Shown here piece after piece: positions 16,138-24,711 of a DNA stretch of 64,000 nucleotides. Made by a program: the position numbers and the translations under genes. The notes under the pieces were generated by a model. The model searched no databases. It was not told where the DNA came from and saw only the letters and a program-made list of their open reading frames with translations. Source of the DNA: Desulfopila aestuarii DSM 18488 (GTDB lineage: Bacteria; Desulfobacterota; Desulfobulbia; Desulfobulbales; Desulfocapsaceae); NCBI RefSeq assembly GCF_900143695.1, contig NZ_FRFE01000026.1, forward strand, positions 1-64,000. Reading direction: 5' to 3'. Each line of letters starts with the position of its first letter. Within the stretch, counting starts at the first letter, position 1.

Positions 16138-17655
16138 ATGGTTCATGATCAAGAAGAAAAGTCAATGGAATTGCTTAGGAAAGAGTTGGCTAAAAAGGAA
16201 ATACTCCTTTCAACGTTGAGGCAGTCTGAACAGAAATATCGCCATTTCTTTGAGCAAGCCCCTACCATGATTTTTGTCGTTGATCGGCGTGGTGTGTTCG
16301 TGAATATCAATGCTGCCGGGGTCGAAATGCTTGGTTTTCACGAACAGTCAGAAGTAGTGGGGAAACGTTTCGATGATTTTTTCACGGCTGCTGAGGGTGA
16401 CTTCCGCCGCTACCGGAGGCTTATTGAGGAGAACGGAGCGGTCAAAGATCTTGACGCAAGGATGAAGAGCACCTCGGGTGAAGTACGGGATGTCCAGCTG
16501 TCCGCTGCGCTCAGGAAATCGGTAACCGGGAAGGTGAAAGGATATGAGGGGTTTGTCATCGACATTACTGACAGGAAGAATGCCGAGCGAAAACTTGCTG
16601 AGTCGGAGATTAGGTACAAGACCGTTCTGGATAACTCGCTGGCTGCCATCTACATGTTTCAGGACGGTGGTTATTTCAGCTATGTGAATCCCCGGATGGT
16701 CAGTTTGCTGGGATATGACAACGCCGATGAGATTCTCGGAAAACCGTTCTGGGAAATCATCGCCTCAGATGACCGAGAGACCGTCAAAGCAAGGGGGCTG
16801 GAGCGGGAGCAGGGGGAAATCAGTCCTCGCCGTTACACCTACCGAATGTTGAAAAAAAACGGTGAAGAGATCTGGGTGGATATGCGCGCATCGCACGCAT
16901 CCTATCTGGGGCGGCCGGCGGCGGTGGGTAACTTTATTGACATTACTCGGGAAATAAAAGCTGAGGAGCAGATCCGTTATCTTTCACGACAGTTGATCGA
17001 TGGCATTGAGGAAGAACGACGCTCGCTGGCCAATGATATTCATGATGAATTCGGTCAGTTCCTCACTTCTCTCCAATTTGAGATAGAGACGCTTACGACC
17101 AAAATCCCCTTGGAGTTGACGGAAGCGGGCGATAGTTGTGCCAAGCTTATCTCGCAGATTCAGCTGCTGGCTGACAAGGTGAGGGATACGACCTCAAAGC
17201 TCCGGCCCGATCTACTAGATCACCTCGGCCTTGTACCAACTTTGAGATGGCATATCGATGAACTTGTCGCGCGTAGGCCAGAAGTAGAAGTGCATTTCCA
17301 GGCTGCAGGGTTGAAAAAGCGGTTGTCAGCCGAGGTAGAACTGGTGCTGTACCGGGTCTTTCAAGAAGGTTTGAACAATATCGCCAAATATGCGAAGGCA
17401 CGTAATATCCATGTGCAGCTGACCTATAGCCACCCGGATATCATTTTCATCATCCGCGATGATGGCTGCGGTTTTACCATCAATGAGAGCGGTATGCCGG
17501 CGAACAGCACGAGACAGGGTATCGGCATTCTGAGCATGAAGGAACGGGTCGCATCACTCAACGGAACGTTGACTATTCGTTCCGCACCAGGAGAGGGAAC
17601 CGTTTTACGAATTAAAATTCCTATAAATGCAAGGCAGAACAATGAAACCGATTAG
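16138..17655 (+). CDS. Soluble PAS-PAS sensor histidine kinase, NarX/HisKA_3 type
   Basis: The 505-aa kinase has a short coiled N-terminus, PAS1 (~28-147, YRHFFEQAPTMIFVVD), PAS2 (~155-280, YKTVLDNSLAAIYMF), and a HisKA_3 dimerisation segment with phospho-acceptor His302 in LANDIHDEFGQ. The HATPase domain follows (FQEGLNNIAKYAKA, DDGCGF, GIGILSMKERV). No membrane helix is present, so it senses a cytosolic cue. It overlaps the regulator gene by 14 bp. The start at 16138 has no clear ribosome site. ATG at 16165, after an AAGAAGAAAA stretch, is an alternative. It probably phosphorylates the next gene product. Confidence 0.88.
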   Translation: MVHDQEEKSMELLRKELAKKEILLSTLRQSEQKYRHFFEQAPTMIFVVDRRGVFVNINAAGVEMLGFHEQSEVVGKRFDDFFTAAEGDFRRYRRLIEENGAVKDLDARMKSTSGEVRDVQLSAALRKSVTGKVKGYEGFVIDITDRKNAERKLAESEIRYKTVLDNSLAAIYMFQDGGYFSYVNPRMVSLLGYDNADEILGKPFWEIIASDDRETVKARGLEREQGEISPRRYTYRMLKKNGEEIWVDMRASHASYLGRPAAVGNFIDITREIKAEEQIRYLSRQLIDGIEEERRSLANDIHDEFGQFLTSLQFEIETLTTKIPLELTEAGDSCAKLISQIQLLADKVRDTTSKLRPDLLDHLGLVPTLRWHIDELVARRPEVEVHFQAAGLKKRLSAEVELVLYRVFQEGLNNIAKYAKARNIHVQLTYSHPDIIFIIRDDGCGFTINESGMPANSTRQGIGILSMKERVASLNGTLTIRSAPGEGTVLRIKIPINARQNNETD

Positions 17656-18310
17656 TGTATTTATCGTTGACGATCATTCGATAGTCCGGGATGGAATACG
17701 TCAGCTGATTGTATCCCAGAATGACATGGAATTCTCTGGAGAAGCTGGCGACGGTGCCGAGGCACTCAAATTGGTGAAGAACGCCAGGCCCGATGTTGTA
17801 CTCCTCGATATCGCAATGCCAGGGCTCAACGGCCTTGAAACGATCGGTTTGATAAAAGATGCTCTTCTGGATCTCAAAATCGTCATCTTGTCTATGCATT
17901 CCAAAGAGAGTTATGTCCAGCAGGCTTTGGGAGCGGGTGCTCTTGGCTATGTACTGAAGGCATCTTCGAGTAAGGATATTCTGAGTGCCATCCGCGCCGC
18001 TGCCAGGGATGAGTATTTTTTAAGTTCGAAGATCAGGGCCGGAGTCATAGAATCATACCTCAAATCGAAGAAGCAGGTTCCGGCGGTACGAGGATACGAT
18101 CTCTTGACCGAGCGTGAACAGCAGATATTTCGTATGATCGTTGAAGGAAAGACCACCAAGGATATTGCCGATATCCTCTGCATCAGCACAAAAACGGTAG
18201 AAAAGCATAGAACAAGTGTTACCACGAAGCTAGGGGTACACGGTCGTTTGGAAATGTTGAAGTATGCCATAAAAATAGGCGTAGTCGATCCAGAGCTGTG
18301 GATAGAATAA
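17642..18310 (+). CDS. NarL/FixJ-type response regulator (REC-LuxR HTH)
   Basis: The 222-aa regulator has a REC domain with acidic pocket D10/D11, phospho-acceptor D56 (VVLLDIAMPG) and a conserved Lys in GYVLKASS. A LuxR-type helix-turn-helix follows: LTEREQQIFRMIVEGKTTKDIA, then STKTVEKHRTSV. I prefer ATG 17642 over 17627 because AAGG lies close upstream and the REC strand starts directly. It is the best candidate to bind the GGGG...CCCCATATA boxes upstream of this operon, the binding-protein gene, the catabolic operon and the divergent hydrolase gene. Confidence 0.9.
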   Translation: MKPISVFIVDDHSIVRDGIRQLIVSQNDMEFSGEAGDGAEALKLVKNARPDVVLLDIAMPGLNGLETIGLIKDALLDLKIVILSMHSKESYVQQALGAGALGYVLKASSSKDILSAIRAAARDEYFLSSKIRAGVIESYLKSKKQVPAVRGYDLLTEREQQIFRMIVEGKTTKDIADILCISTKTVEKHRTSVTTKLGVHGRLEMLKYAIKIGVVDPELWIE

Positions 18311-18474
18311 AAGGTTTGCCTCCATGGTCCGATCAAGGAATATGTAGTGCATCACTCTGGGCTCATTAAAAAATATATTATAACAGATTATCTTCATAAG
18401 TCTTTGAGCTGTGGGTAGCGGTCGAACTCTTCTTCATTTTCCTTTAAGCTGATGTTCTCCTCTTGACTTCCCCT

Positions 18475-18545
18475 TATATAGGGGTCCCCTCGCATCAATT
18501 GGGTGAGACTCCCCATATACAGACCGCCTGTAATACCTGTAGTCT
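18475..18545 (+). promoter_or_regulatory. Regulon box 2 upstream of the binding-protein gene
   Basis: TTGGGTGAGACTCCCCATAT starts at 18499, with CCATATA at 18513-18519. A weak -10-like TAGTCT at 18540-18545 lies 20 nt further on. An inverted, shortened copy (reverse complement of 18475-18490, AGGGGACCCCTATATA) sits just upstream, so two dimers might bind. The rest of the 396-bp gap between 18310 and 18707 shows no gene. Confidence 0.65.
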
Positions 18546-18706
18546 TTTATCAGGATCATAGCGCCAGCATGATACCATGCAGGCACAATTCTCAGTAAAG
18601 GAGGATACTTCCCTGGTATCCCCAAGGAGAAAACGCAAACGGTATTCTGAAATGAAAAAAAATGCCGAGCTATGGTTGAACAACTATTTTTCTACAGAAA
18701 GGTGAC

Positions 18707-19483
18707 ATGATGAAGAAATTGACGATGCTTTGTCTGGTAATGGTTTTCTCAACCGCAATATGTGTCCATTCAGGAAATGCAGGAGAGAAAGTAACCTTGG
18801 CTAATGGCGATTGGGCACCATATTTTGGTGAAAATCTTAAACACAATGGAGTAGTTTCCCGAATTGTTAAGGAGGCTTTTGCCCTTGAAGGAGTTGATGT
18901 CGATTATGCTTTCCGACCCTGGAAACGAGGTTTCGAGGAAGCTAAACAAGGGAAACTGGATGGTGCTGTCGGTTGGGTAAAAAATGATGATCGCTTGAAG
19001 GATTTCTTTTTTTCAGCACCGATCGCTAAAAATACCAACGTCTTCTTCGTCAAAAAAGGAACAGACTTTTCCTGGAATTCTGTATCTGACCTTGGGAAAT
19101 ATAAGATTGGCGGAATAGTTGGTTTTTTCTACGGAAAAGAGTTCGAAGACGCAGAAAAATCAGGGGCGATCATGATCGATCGTGTGCCAGATGACGAGAC
19201 AAATTTTAAAAAGCTCATAGCTGGCCGTATGGATTTGATAATTGCAGATTTGGAAGTTGGGTACGATTTAATAAATACAAAAATGGGTGAAGCTGCAGGG
19301 CAACTTACCCATAATGCAAAGGCGATTACCGAGGAAGATCTGTTTCTGCTCATGAACAGGCAAAACACCTCCAATGAACAACTCATCGAAACGTTTAACA
19401 AAGGTCTTGAAAATCTCCAGACAAGTGGCAAGTCCGACCAGTATTACGAAGAATCTCGCCGCGGGGAATACAGAGTTAAGTAA
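18707..19483 (+). CDS. Periplasmic solute-binding protein, family 3 type
   Basis: The 258-aa protein has a signal peptide (KKLTMLCLVMVFSTAICVHSG, cut after NAG) and a family-3 binding fold: VTLANGDWAPYFGENL, IVKEAFALEGVDVDY, KQGKLDGAVGWV, IADLEVGYDLI. Proteins of this amino-acid-binding type serve ABC importers or present ligands to sensors. No permease or ATPase gene is nearby, so it may act as a sensor or scavenging protein. The ribosome site AAAGGTG precedes two ATGs (18707 and 18710). The regulon box upstream ties it to the two-component system and the CoA pathway. Confidence 0.82.
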   Translation: MMKKLTMLCLVMVFSTAICVHSGNAGEKVTLANGDWAPYFGENLKHNGVVSRIVKEAFALEGVDVDYAFRPWKRGFEEAKQGKLDGAVGWVKNDDRLKDFFFSAPIAKNTNVFFVKKGTDFSWNSVSDLGKYKIGGIVGFFYGKEFEDAEKSGAIMIDRVPDDETNFKKLIAGRMDLIIADLEVGYDLINTKMGEAAGQLTHNAKAITEEDLFLLMNRQNTSNEQLIETFNKGLENLQTSGKSDQYYEESRRGEYRVK

Positions 19484-19580
19484 GTCCATCATGACCTTAA
19501 GCAGTTTCTCGGGCTACTGGTCGTTTGTCGTGACCACTTCAACTTGAATTACCTGATGCATGCCAATTCCCCGCCTTTGC

Positions 19581-19615
19581 TCCTGATTGACCTGTAAACG
19601 ACAGGTCAATCAGGA
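19581..19615. terminator. Strong 15-bp hairpin after the binding-protein gene
   Basis: TCCTGATTGACCTGT is followed by an aaacg loop and its perfect complement. There is no T-run directly after it, so it may end transcription poorly or protect the 3' end of the binding-protein mRNA. Confidence 0.6.
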
Positions 19616-19758
19616 AACAACAATGCTGTACATTTTTCTCTCCTTTCTTTTTTGACTTTCCGTTCAGAAATCCTCGAGTACCAGCCTCCTGTTTTAGCCT
19701 TGCATCACTCCATCCGCAGTCAAGCCCGATCAGAATATTTACAGCAAAAGACAAAATA

Positions 19759-19825
19759 GAGGGTCCTTCCCCTTGATATTGGGGAGGACCCCCCATATAC
19801 CTCCCTGCCCGCATCACGGTATAAG
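19759..19825 (+). promoter_or_regulatory. Regulon box 3 and promoter of the catabolic operon
   Basis: TTGGGGAGGACCCCCCATAT starts at 19779 and is the most symmetric copy of the box. TATAAG at 19820-19825 lies 20 nt after CCATATA (19793-19799). An inverted partial copy (GGGGAAGGACCC on the minus strand, 19761-19772) precedes it, as at box 2. The start codon of the acyl-CoA synthetase gene is about 85 nt downstream of the predicted start of transcription. Confidence 0.78.
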
Positions 19826-19915
19826 CACATATATCGCAACCGAAACGATCATTGTGAGCGATCATATGGTCATAGCGAGATTGTTTGATCTAGTTTTCAA
19901 CAGGAGATTTTGAAT

Positions 19916-21571
19916 ATGGGTGTAAAAATCATAGAAAAGAGTGCTTCAGCATACACATACCCACTGTTGATTAAAAACATTCTGACAGCCCCTCTTCGTT
20001 ACGCGCCGGAGCAGGAGATCGTCTACCGGGACAGCCACCGTTACACCTATCGTGAGTTTGCCAAAAGAGTTGCCCGCCTGGCTCATGCCCTTGGTGATAT
20101 TGGCATCTGTGCCGGAGATACTGTGGCGGTCCTTGATTGGGATAGCCATCGCTATCTTGAGTGCTATTTCGCGGTACCCATGATGGGGGCCATTCTTCAT
20201 ACCCTGAATTTCCGTCTCTCACCTGAGCAGCTTGCCTACACCATCAATCACGCAGAAGATGATGTGATCATCGTCCATCAGGATTTTCTGCCGGTATTCG
20301 AGCAGATCAGGCCGCTACTGGGACGGGAGATCAAGGTTGTTTCAATTGCCGAAGGAGAGCAGGAATTCCAACTTCCTGAAGCCGTGGGAGAGTATGAGGA
20401 ACTTCTGTCCTGGAAAAGCGACGACTACATCTTTCCCGATTTTGACGAGAACGCTGCCGCAACCATCTTCTACACCACCGGTACCACCGGCAGGCCTAAG
20501 GGCGTGTCCTTTAGCCATCGTCAGATTGTTCTTCACACCTATGGTTTTATTTCGGGACTCTGTGCCTTTGAGAGTTTTGTGTCGGTGAATTCGGGCGATG
20601 TCTATCTTCCGCTTACGCCTATGTTTCATGTACATGCCTGGGGCATGCCGTATCTGTTCACCATGCTTGGAGCCAAGCAGGTCTACCCTGGCAGGTATGA
20701 ACCTGCCAAAATTCTGGAACTGGTTGCCAGGGAAGGGGCAACCTTTTCCCACTGTGTGCCCACCATCATGCACATGATCTTGAGCGATCCATCTGCTGAA
20801 GTCACTGATCTTTCCGGCTGGAAGGTGGTCATTGGAGGTTCAGCACTTTCACAGGGTTTATGTGTCGAGGCTGAAAAACGAGGGATCAATCTCTTTGCCG
20901 CCTACGGCATGTCGGAAACCTGCCCTCTCCTCACCATTGCCATCCCCAAAGCCCATATGCTGCAACAGGAGGGCGACCTGACTATCATTAGGTGCCGAAC
21001 GGGACTGCCGGTGCCAATGGTGGACATGGAAATTGTCGACCCTGACGGTAAACCTCTTGTCCGTGATGGGAAACAGAAGGGAGAGGTTGTGGTTCGCAGC
21101 CCCTGGCTAGCTCAGGCATATGTGAAAGACCCGGAAAAGAGTGAAGAACTTTGGCGGGACGGTTGGCTGCACACCGGCGATGTTGGCGTAATTGACCCGG
21201 AAGGATATCTGCAGATAACTGACCGCATCAAGGACGTCATAAAGACCGGGGGCGAGTGGATTTCCTCGCTCGAACTGGAGGACCTGATCAGCCGGCATGA
21301 AGCTGTAAGCGAGGCTGCCGTCATCGGCGTTCCGCATGAGAAGTGGGGGGAACGTCCAGTCACGCTGGTGGTCCTGAAGCAGGGTTTTGGGAGAGCCGTT
21401 ACCGAGGAGGAGCTGAAAGAACTATATGAAGAGTCTGCCGAAAGCGGGCTTATTCCAAAATACGGTATTCCGGACCGGGTATTGATCGTTTCTTCCATCG
21501 CCAAGACAAGCGTAGGGAAACTCAACAAGAAAGCATTGAGGGAGACATATCGCACCGCCCTCAGCAATTAG
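19916..21571 (+). CDS. Acyl-CoA synthetase (AMP-forming)
   Basis: The 551-aa enzyme would activate a carboxylate to its CoA thioester with ATP. It has the AMP-binding P-loop IFYTTGTTGRPKGVSFSH (~residues 183-200), the YGMSETCP motif, the TGDVGVIDPEGYLQITDRIKD hinge and a C-terminal acyl-activating lysine in SVGKLNKKALR. Sequence style is that of medium/long-chain ligases (AlkK type), but such enzymes also include carnitine- and betaine-CoA ligases, and the substrate pocket cannot be read by eye. ATG 19916 is 9 nt after AGGAG; the TTG at 19910 is too close. It is the first gene of the box-3 operon. Confidence 0.9.
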   Translation: MGVKIIEKSASAYTYPLLIKNILTAPLRYAPEQEIVYRDSHRYTYREFAKRVARLAHALGDIGICAGDTVAVLDWDSHRYLECYFAVPMMGAILHTLNFRLSPEQLAYTINHAEDDVIIVHQDFLPVFEQIRPLLGREIKVVSIAEGEQEFQLPEAVGEYEELLSWKSDDYIFPDFDENAAATIFYTTGTTGRPKGVSFSHRQIVLHTYGFISGLCAFESFVSVNSGDVYLPLTPMFHVHAWGMPYLFTMLGAKQVYPGRYEPAKILELVAREGATFSHCVPTIMHMILSDPSAEVTDLSGWKVVIGGSALSQGLCVEAEKRGINLFAAYGMSETCPLLTIAIPKAHMLQQEGDLTIIRCRTGLPVPMVDMEIVDPDGKPLVRDGKQKGEVVVRSPWLAQAYVKDPEKSEELWRDGWLHTGDVGVIDPEGYLQITDRIKDVIKTGGEWISSLELEDLISRHEAVSEAAVIGVPHEKWGERPVTLVVLKQGFGRAVTEEELKELYEESAESGLIPKYGIPDRVLIVSSIAKTSVGKLNKKALRETYRTALSN

Positions 21572-21623
21572 GACAGACAGCGTAATGTCAACCTATTCAA
21601 CAACACGATAAGGAGCAAAAGGC

Positions 21624-22760
21624 ATGATCGATTTCACCTTTACCGAAGAACAGGAAATGTTTCGCAAAGCGGCCCGTGAGTTTGCCGAGACTCAGGTCGC
21701 ACCCTATGTGGCCGAGATGGAGAAGACAGCCAAGGTTCCGGCCGGACTGGTAAAAGCACTCGGCGAGGCCGAGATGATGGCCATCACCATTCCCGAAAAC
21801 TACGGAGGCCTCGGGCTTGGTTATACTGCCCGTCTCATCGCTCTTGAGGAGATCAGCCGGGTATCCGTGGCCACAGCTATGATGCTGCAGGTTTTCGCTC
21901 TCGGTATTGAGCCGATCATCCTGTTTGGTACCGAGGAACAAAAACAGAAATATCTCCCTGGTCTTGCAACCGGAGAACGCCTTGGCACTGCTGCGGTTAC
22001 TGAGGCCACAGGCGGTAGTGACCCGACGGGCATCAGGACCACGTACCGTAAAGATGGCGATGACTATATCGTCAACGGTCGGAAATGTTTCATCACCAAC
22101 GCCCACATTGCCGACACCTTGACCATCTTGGCCAAGAGTGAAGACGATCCCAAAGCCTTCTGCGCCTTTATCGTCGAGAAGGGAATGGAAGGTTTCCGCG
22201 CAACCCATGAGGAACACAAGGTGGGTATGCGTGGCTGTAATACCGGCGAGCTGTCCTTTGAAGATCTTCGAATCCCCAAGGAAAACCTGCTGGGCGAAGA
22301 AGGCAAGGGCCTAAAAGTCACCATGGCGGCGATCGGCGATGTTGGACGCGGCGGCATGGTTGGCTGCGCGTTGGGACTTCAGGCGGCATGTCTGGCCGAG
22401 TCGGTCAAATTTGCCAATGAGCGTATTCTTTACGGCAAACCAATCAGCAAGCTCGCCACCATCCAAAGCAAAATCGCTGAAATGCGGATCGATCTGGAGG
22501 CCGGACGCCTCCTTGGTTACCGCGCAGCCGCCCAGCATGACGCCACCGGTCGGGCCAGCAATGAGTTTGCGGTTGCCAAATACTTCACCACCGAAGCGGC
22601 CCAGAAAGCTGCGAAGATCGCGGTAGATATCCATGGCGGTTACGGCTGTATGGAGGAGTACGCCGTGAGTAAATACCTGCGCGATGCGGCGGTTGTAGGG
22701 CCTTCTGCCGGTACCTCCGAAATCATGAAAGTGATCATTGCCAGATGGACGCTTGGCTAA
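21624..22760 (+). CDS. Acyl-CoA dehydrogenase family flavoprotein
   Basis: The 378-aa protein has the family FAD/substrate motifs VTEATGGSDPTGIRTTY and YIVNGRKCFITNAHIA, GYTARLIALEEISR in the N-terminal helical domain, and DIHGGYGCMEEYAVSKYLRDA near the C-terminus. Electrons would pass to the EtfBA pair encoded next. One feature is odd: the usual YEGTSEI, whose Glu is the catalytic base in medium-chain enzymes, reads PSAGTSEI here, so Ala362 sits at the base position. Some family branches place the base elsewhere. It could be a reductase, a dehydrogenase with another base, or a redox-neutral lyase. Ribosome site AAGGAG precedes ATG 21624. Confidence 0.9.
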   Translation: MIDFTFTEEQEMFRKAAREFAETQVAPYVAEMEKTAKVPAGLVKALGEAEMMAITIPENYGGLGLGYTARLIALEEISRVSVATAMMLQVFALGIEPIILFGTEEQKQKYLPGLATGERLGTAAVTEATGGSDPTGIRTTYRKDGDDYIVNGRKCFITNAHIADTLTILAKSEDDPKAFCAFIVEKGMEGFRATHEEHKVGMRGCNTGELSFEDLRIPKENLLGEEGKGLKVTMAAIGDVGRGGMVGCALGLQAACLAESVKFANERILYGKPISKLATIQSKIAEMRIDLEAGRLLGYRAAAQHDATGRASNEFAVAKYFTTEAAQKAAKIAVDIHGGYGCMEEYAVSKYLRDAAVVGPSAGTSEIMKVIIARWTLG

Positions 22761-22771
22761 GAAATGAGTTC

Positions 22772-22793
22772 GGGCCGGCATTACTGCCGGCCC
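22772..22793. other. Perfect intra-operon hairpin
   Basis: GGGCCGGCA-ttac-TGCCGGCCC forms a 9-bp GC-rich stem between the dehydrogenase and etfB genes. It lacks a T-run, so it is more likely an mRNA stabiliser or processing site than a terminator. Confidence 0.6.
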
Positions 22794-22821
22794 TCACCGA
22801 GTGAAGTGAAGGAATATCCGA

Positions 22822-23622
22822 ATGATGAACATCGTAGTGTGTGTAAAGGCAGTACCTGATCCAAAAATGGCGGATAAGATCAAAATCGATCCTGTGACCA
22901 AGACCCTGGTACGGGAAAATATTGACCTGGTCATTAACCCGCTGGACAGGAATGCTCTAGAAGCTGCATTGCAGCTGAAGAAAACGAATGGCGCCCATAT
23001 CACCGTACTCAGCATGGGACCTCCGATGGCAGGCAATATTGTCAAAGAGTGCCTGGCGTTAGGGGCCGATACCGGCATCCTTCTTTCGGACCGGGCATTT
23101 GGCGGTGCCGATGCCTATGCCACGGCCTATACGTTGGCCAAAGGTATCGAGAAAATTGGTGCCTTCGACGTGGTTTTCTGCGGTATGGCCAGCAGTGACG
23201 GTGCTACGGAATGGGTCGGCCCTCAGGTCGCGACATTTTTACGGATCCCGGTAGTTACCATGGTGCATGAACTTATCGAGGATGAGGGTGCGGATTGGCT
23301 GGTGAGAGCGGCATGGGAAGAGGGATATCGAAAGGTTGCCATCCGTCTGCCAGCCCTTTTCACCGTAGCGCGGGATCTCAATCAACCAAAGAACCTCAGT
23401 TTTTCTGGCATACTCAAGGCCAGAAAGAAGGAGATTACCTCCTGGAGTATTGATGATCTTGGGGTCTCGCCGGATTCGGTTGGTTGCAAAGGTTCACCGA
23501 CCATTGTCGGCGATTTCGGTACGCTGGAAACCGGGCGATCTGTCGAATTTCTTGAAGGCACCGCTGAAGAGAAGGCAGAGAGACTGGTGCAAATCTTGAC
23601 CGATTCAGGGGCTATCGCTTGA
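22822..23622 (+). CDS. etfB: Electron transfer flavoprotein beta subunit
   Basis: The 266-aa protein opens MMNIVVCVKAVPDP, with NPLDRNALEAALQLK and the nucleotide-binding DRAFGGADAYATAYTLAKGI region. The ETF-beta recognition segment is near RLPALFTVARDLNQPKNLS. It pairs with the alpha subunit directly downstream (1-nt gap). Together they take electrons from, or give them to, the acyl-CoA dehydrogenase. Whether this ETF is of the bifurcating type cannot be decided by eye. Ribosome site AAGGA lies upstream of ATG 22822. Confidence 0.94.
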   Translation: MMNIVVCVKAVPDPKMADKIKIDPVTKTLVRENIDLVINPLDRNALEAALQLKKTNGAHITVLSMGPPMAGNIVKECLALGADTGILLSDRAFGGADAYATAYTLAKGIEKIGAFDVVFCGMASSDGATEWVGPQVATFLRIPVVTMVHELIEDEGADWLVRAAWEEGYRKVAIRLPALFTVARDLNQPKNLSFSGILKARKKEITSWSIDDLGVSPDSVGCKGSPTIVGDFGTLETGRSVEFLEGTAEEKAERLVQILTDSGAIA

Positions 23623-23623
23623 T

Positions 23624-24640
23624 ATGACAACGGAAATAAAAAATCACAATGGCGCGGTTTGGGTTCTTGCTGAACAAAAAAACGCCAGTCTCCAGGCAGT
23701 CTCCCTACAGCTCACAGGTAAGGCCCGGCTGTTGGCTGATCAGCTTGAGGTCCCCATGGAGGTAGTTCTTTTTGGTGACAACCTTGAAGCGTCGGCAAAA
23801 ACACTCATCGCCGCGGGAGCGGATACCGTTTATCTGGCTGAATCTGCCGAGTTGGCGGGATACCAACCGGTAATATACGCGGATATCTTCGTTAACCTTG
23901 CCAGGACAAAACAGCCGGACATTGTGCTCATGGGTTCGACCTGCATGGGCAGAGAGCTGGCACCGATACTGGCCGCTCGACTGGAAACCGGCCTGACGGC
24001 GCATTGCATCAACCTTGTCCTGGGCGAGAATAACATACTGAACCAGCAGATACCCGCCTATGGGGGACTCATTTCCATTCTCTGTCCCGCAAGAAAGCCA
24101 CAGATGTCGACCGTGGCCGGTGGGGTTTTCCCTACCCCGGAGCTGAACCAATCTCGCAGCGGCACGATTAAGCGTTTGGAGGTCAATATAGCTCAGGATC
24201 CACGGGTTAGGGTAGTCGAGATCGTCAAAGAGGAGCGCTACGAACAGTCGCTAGATGCAGCCGAGTTCATTGTGGCAGGCGGCGCAGGGACCGGCGATCT
24301 GGAGGGGTGGAACACGCTTAAAGAGCTTTCCCGTGTGCTGAACGCAGGCCTTGGCTGTACCAGGCCTGTGGTGGATGAAGGGTGGGCTGAACTCGAAACA
24401 ATGATTGGCCAGAGCGGAAAGATGGTCAGTCCGAAATTTTACCTGGGAGCTGGTTTGTCTGGCGAACTGCAGCATATGGTCGGCATCAAGGGAGCCCAGT
24501 TGATGATCGCCATCAACAATGACCCTAAATCGCCAGTATTTGAGCAAGTGGATTATGGGGTTGTTGAGGACTGCAGCACCTTTATTCCGCTTTTACTGGA
24601 AAAACTCAAAGAATCCGGACTAAGGCACACAAGCTCCTGA
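23624..24640 (+). CDS. etfA: Electron transfer flavoprotein alpha subunit
   Basis: The 338-aa protein has the ETF-alpha FAD-binding C-terminus: GAGTGDLEGWNTLKELS, RPVVDEGW, GLSGELQHMVGIKGAQLMIAINNDPKSPVF. The N-terminus has the usual WVLAEQKNASLQAVSLQLTGKA pattern and lacks extra ferredoxin domains. ATG 23624 follows the etfB stop at once, which suggests translational coupling. The EtfBA-dehydrogenase trio resembles the CaiA/FixAB arrangement of carnitine metabolism, though that set is also common in other acyl-CoA pathways. Confidence 0.94.
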   Translation: MTTEIKNHNGAVWVLAEQKNASLQAVSLQLTGKARLLADQLEVPMEVVLFGDNLEASAKTLIAAGADTVYLAESAELAGYQPVIYADIFVNLARTKQPDIVLMGSTCMGRELAPILAARLETGLTAHCINLVLGENNILNQQIPAYGGLISILCPARKPQMSTVAGGVFPTPELNQSRSGTIKRLEVNIAQDPRVRVVEIVKEERYEQSLDAAEFIVAGGAGTGDLEGWNTLKELSRVLNAGLGCTRPVVDEGWAELETMIGQSGKMVSPKFYLGAGLSGELQHMVGIKGAQLMIAINNDPKSPVFEQVDYGVVEDCSTFIPLLLEKLKESGLRHTSS

Positions 24641-24711
24641 AAATGCACTGACCATAGAGATATCTTGGTTTTGGAATAAATAGATAATCATCCTTTAAAG
24701 GAGTACCGATC

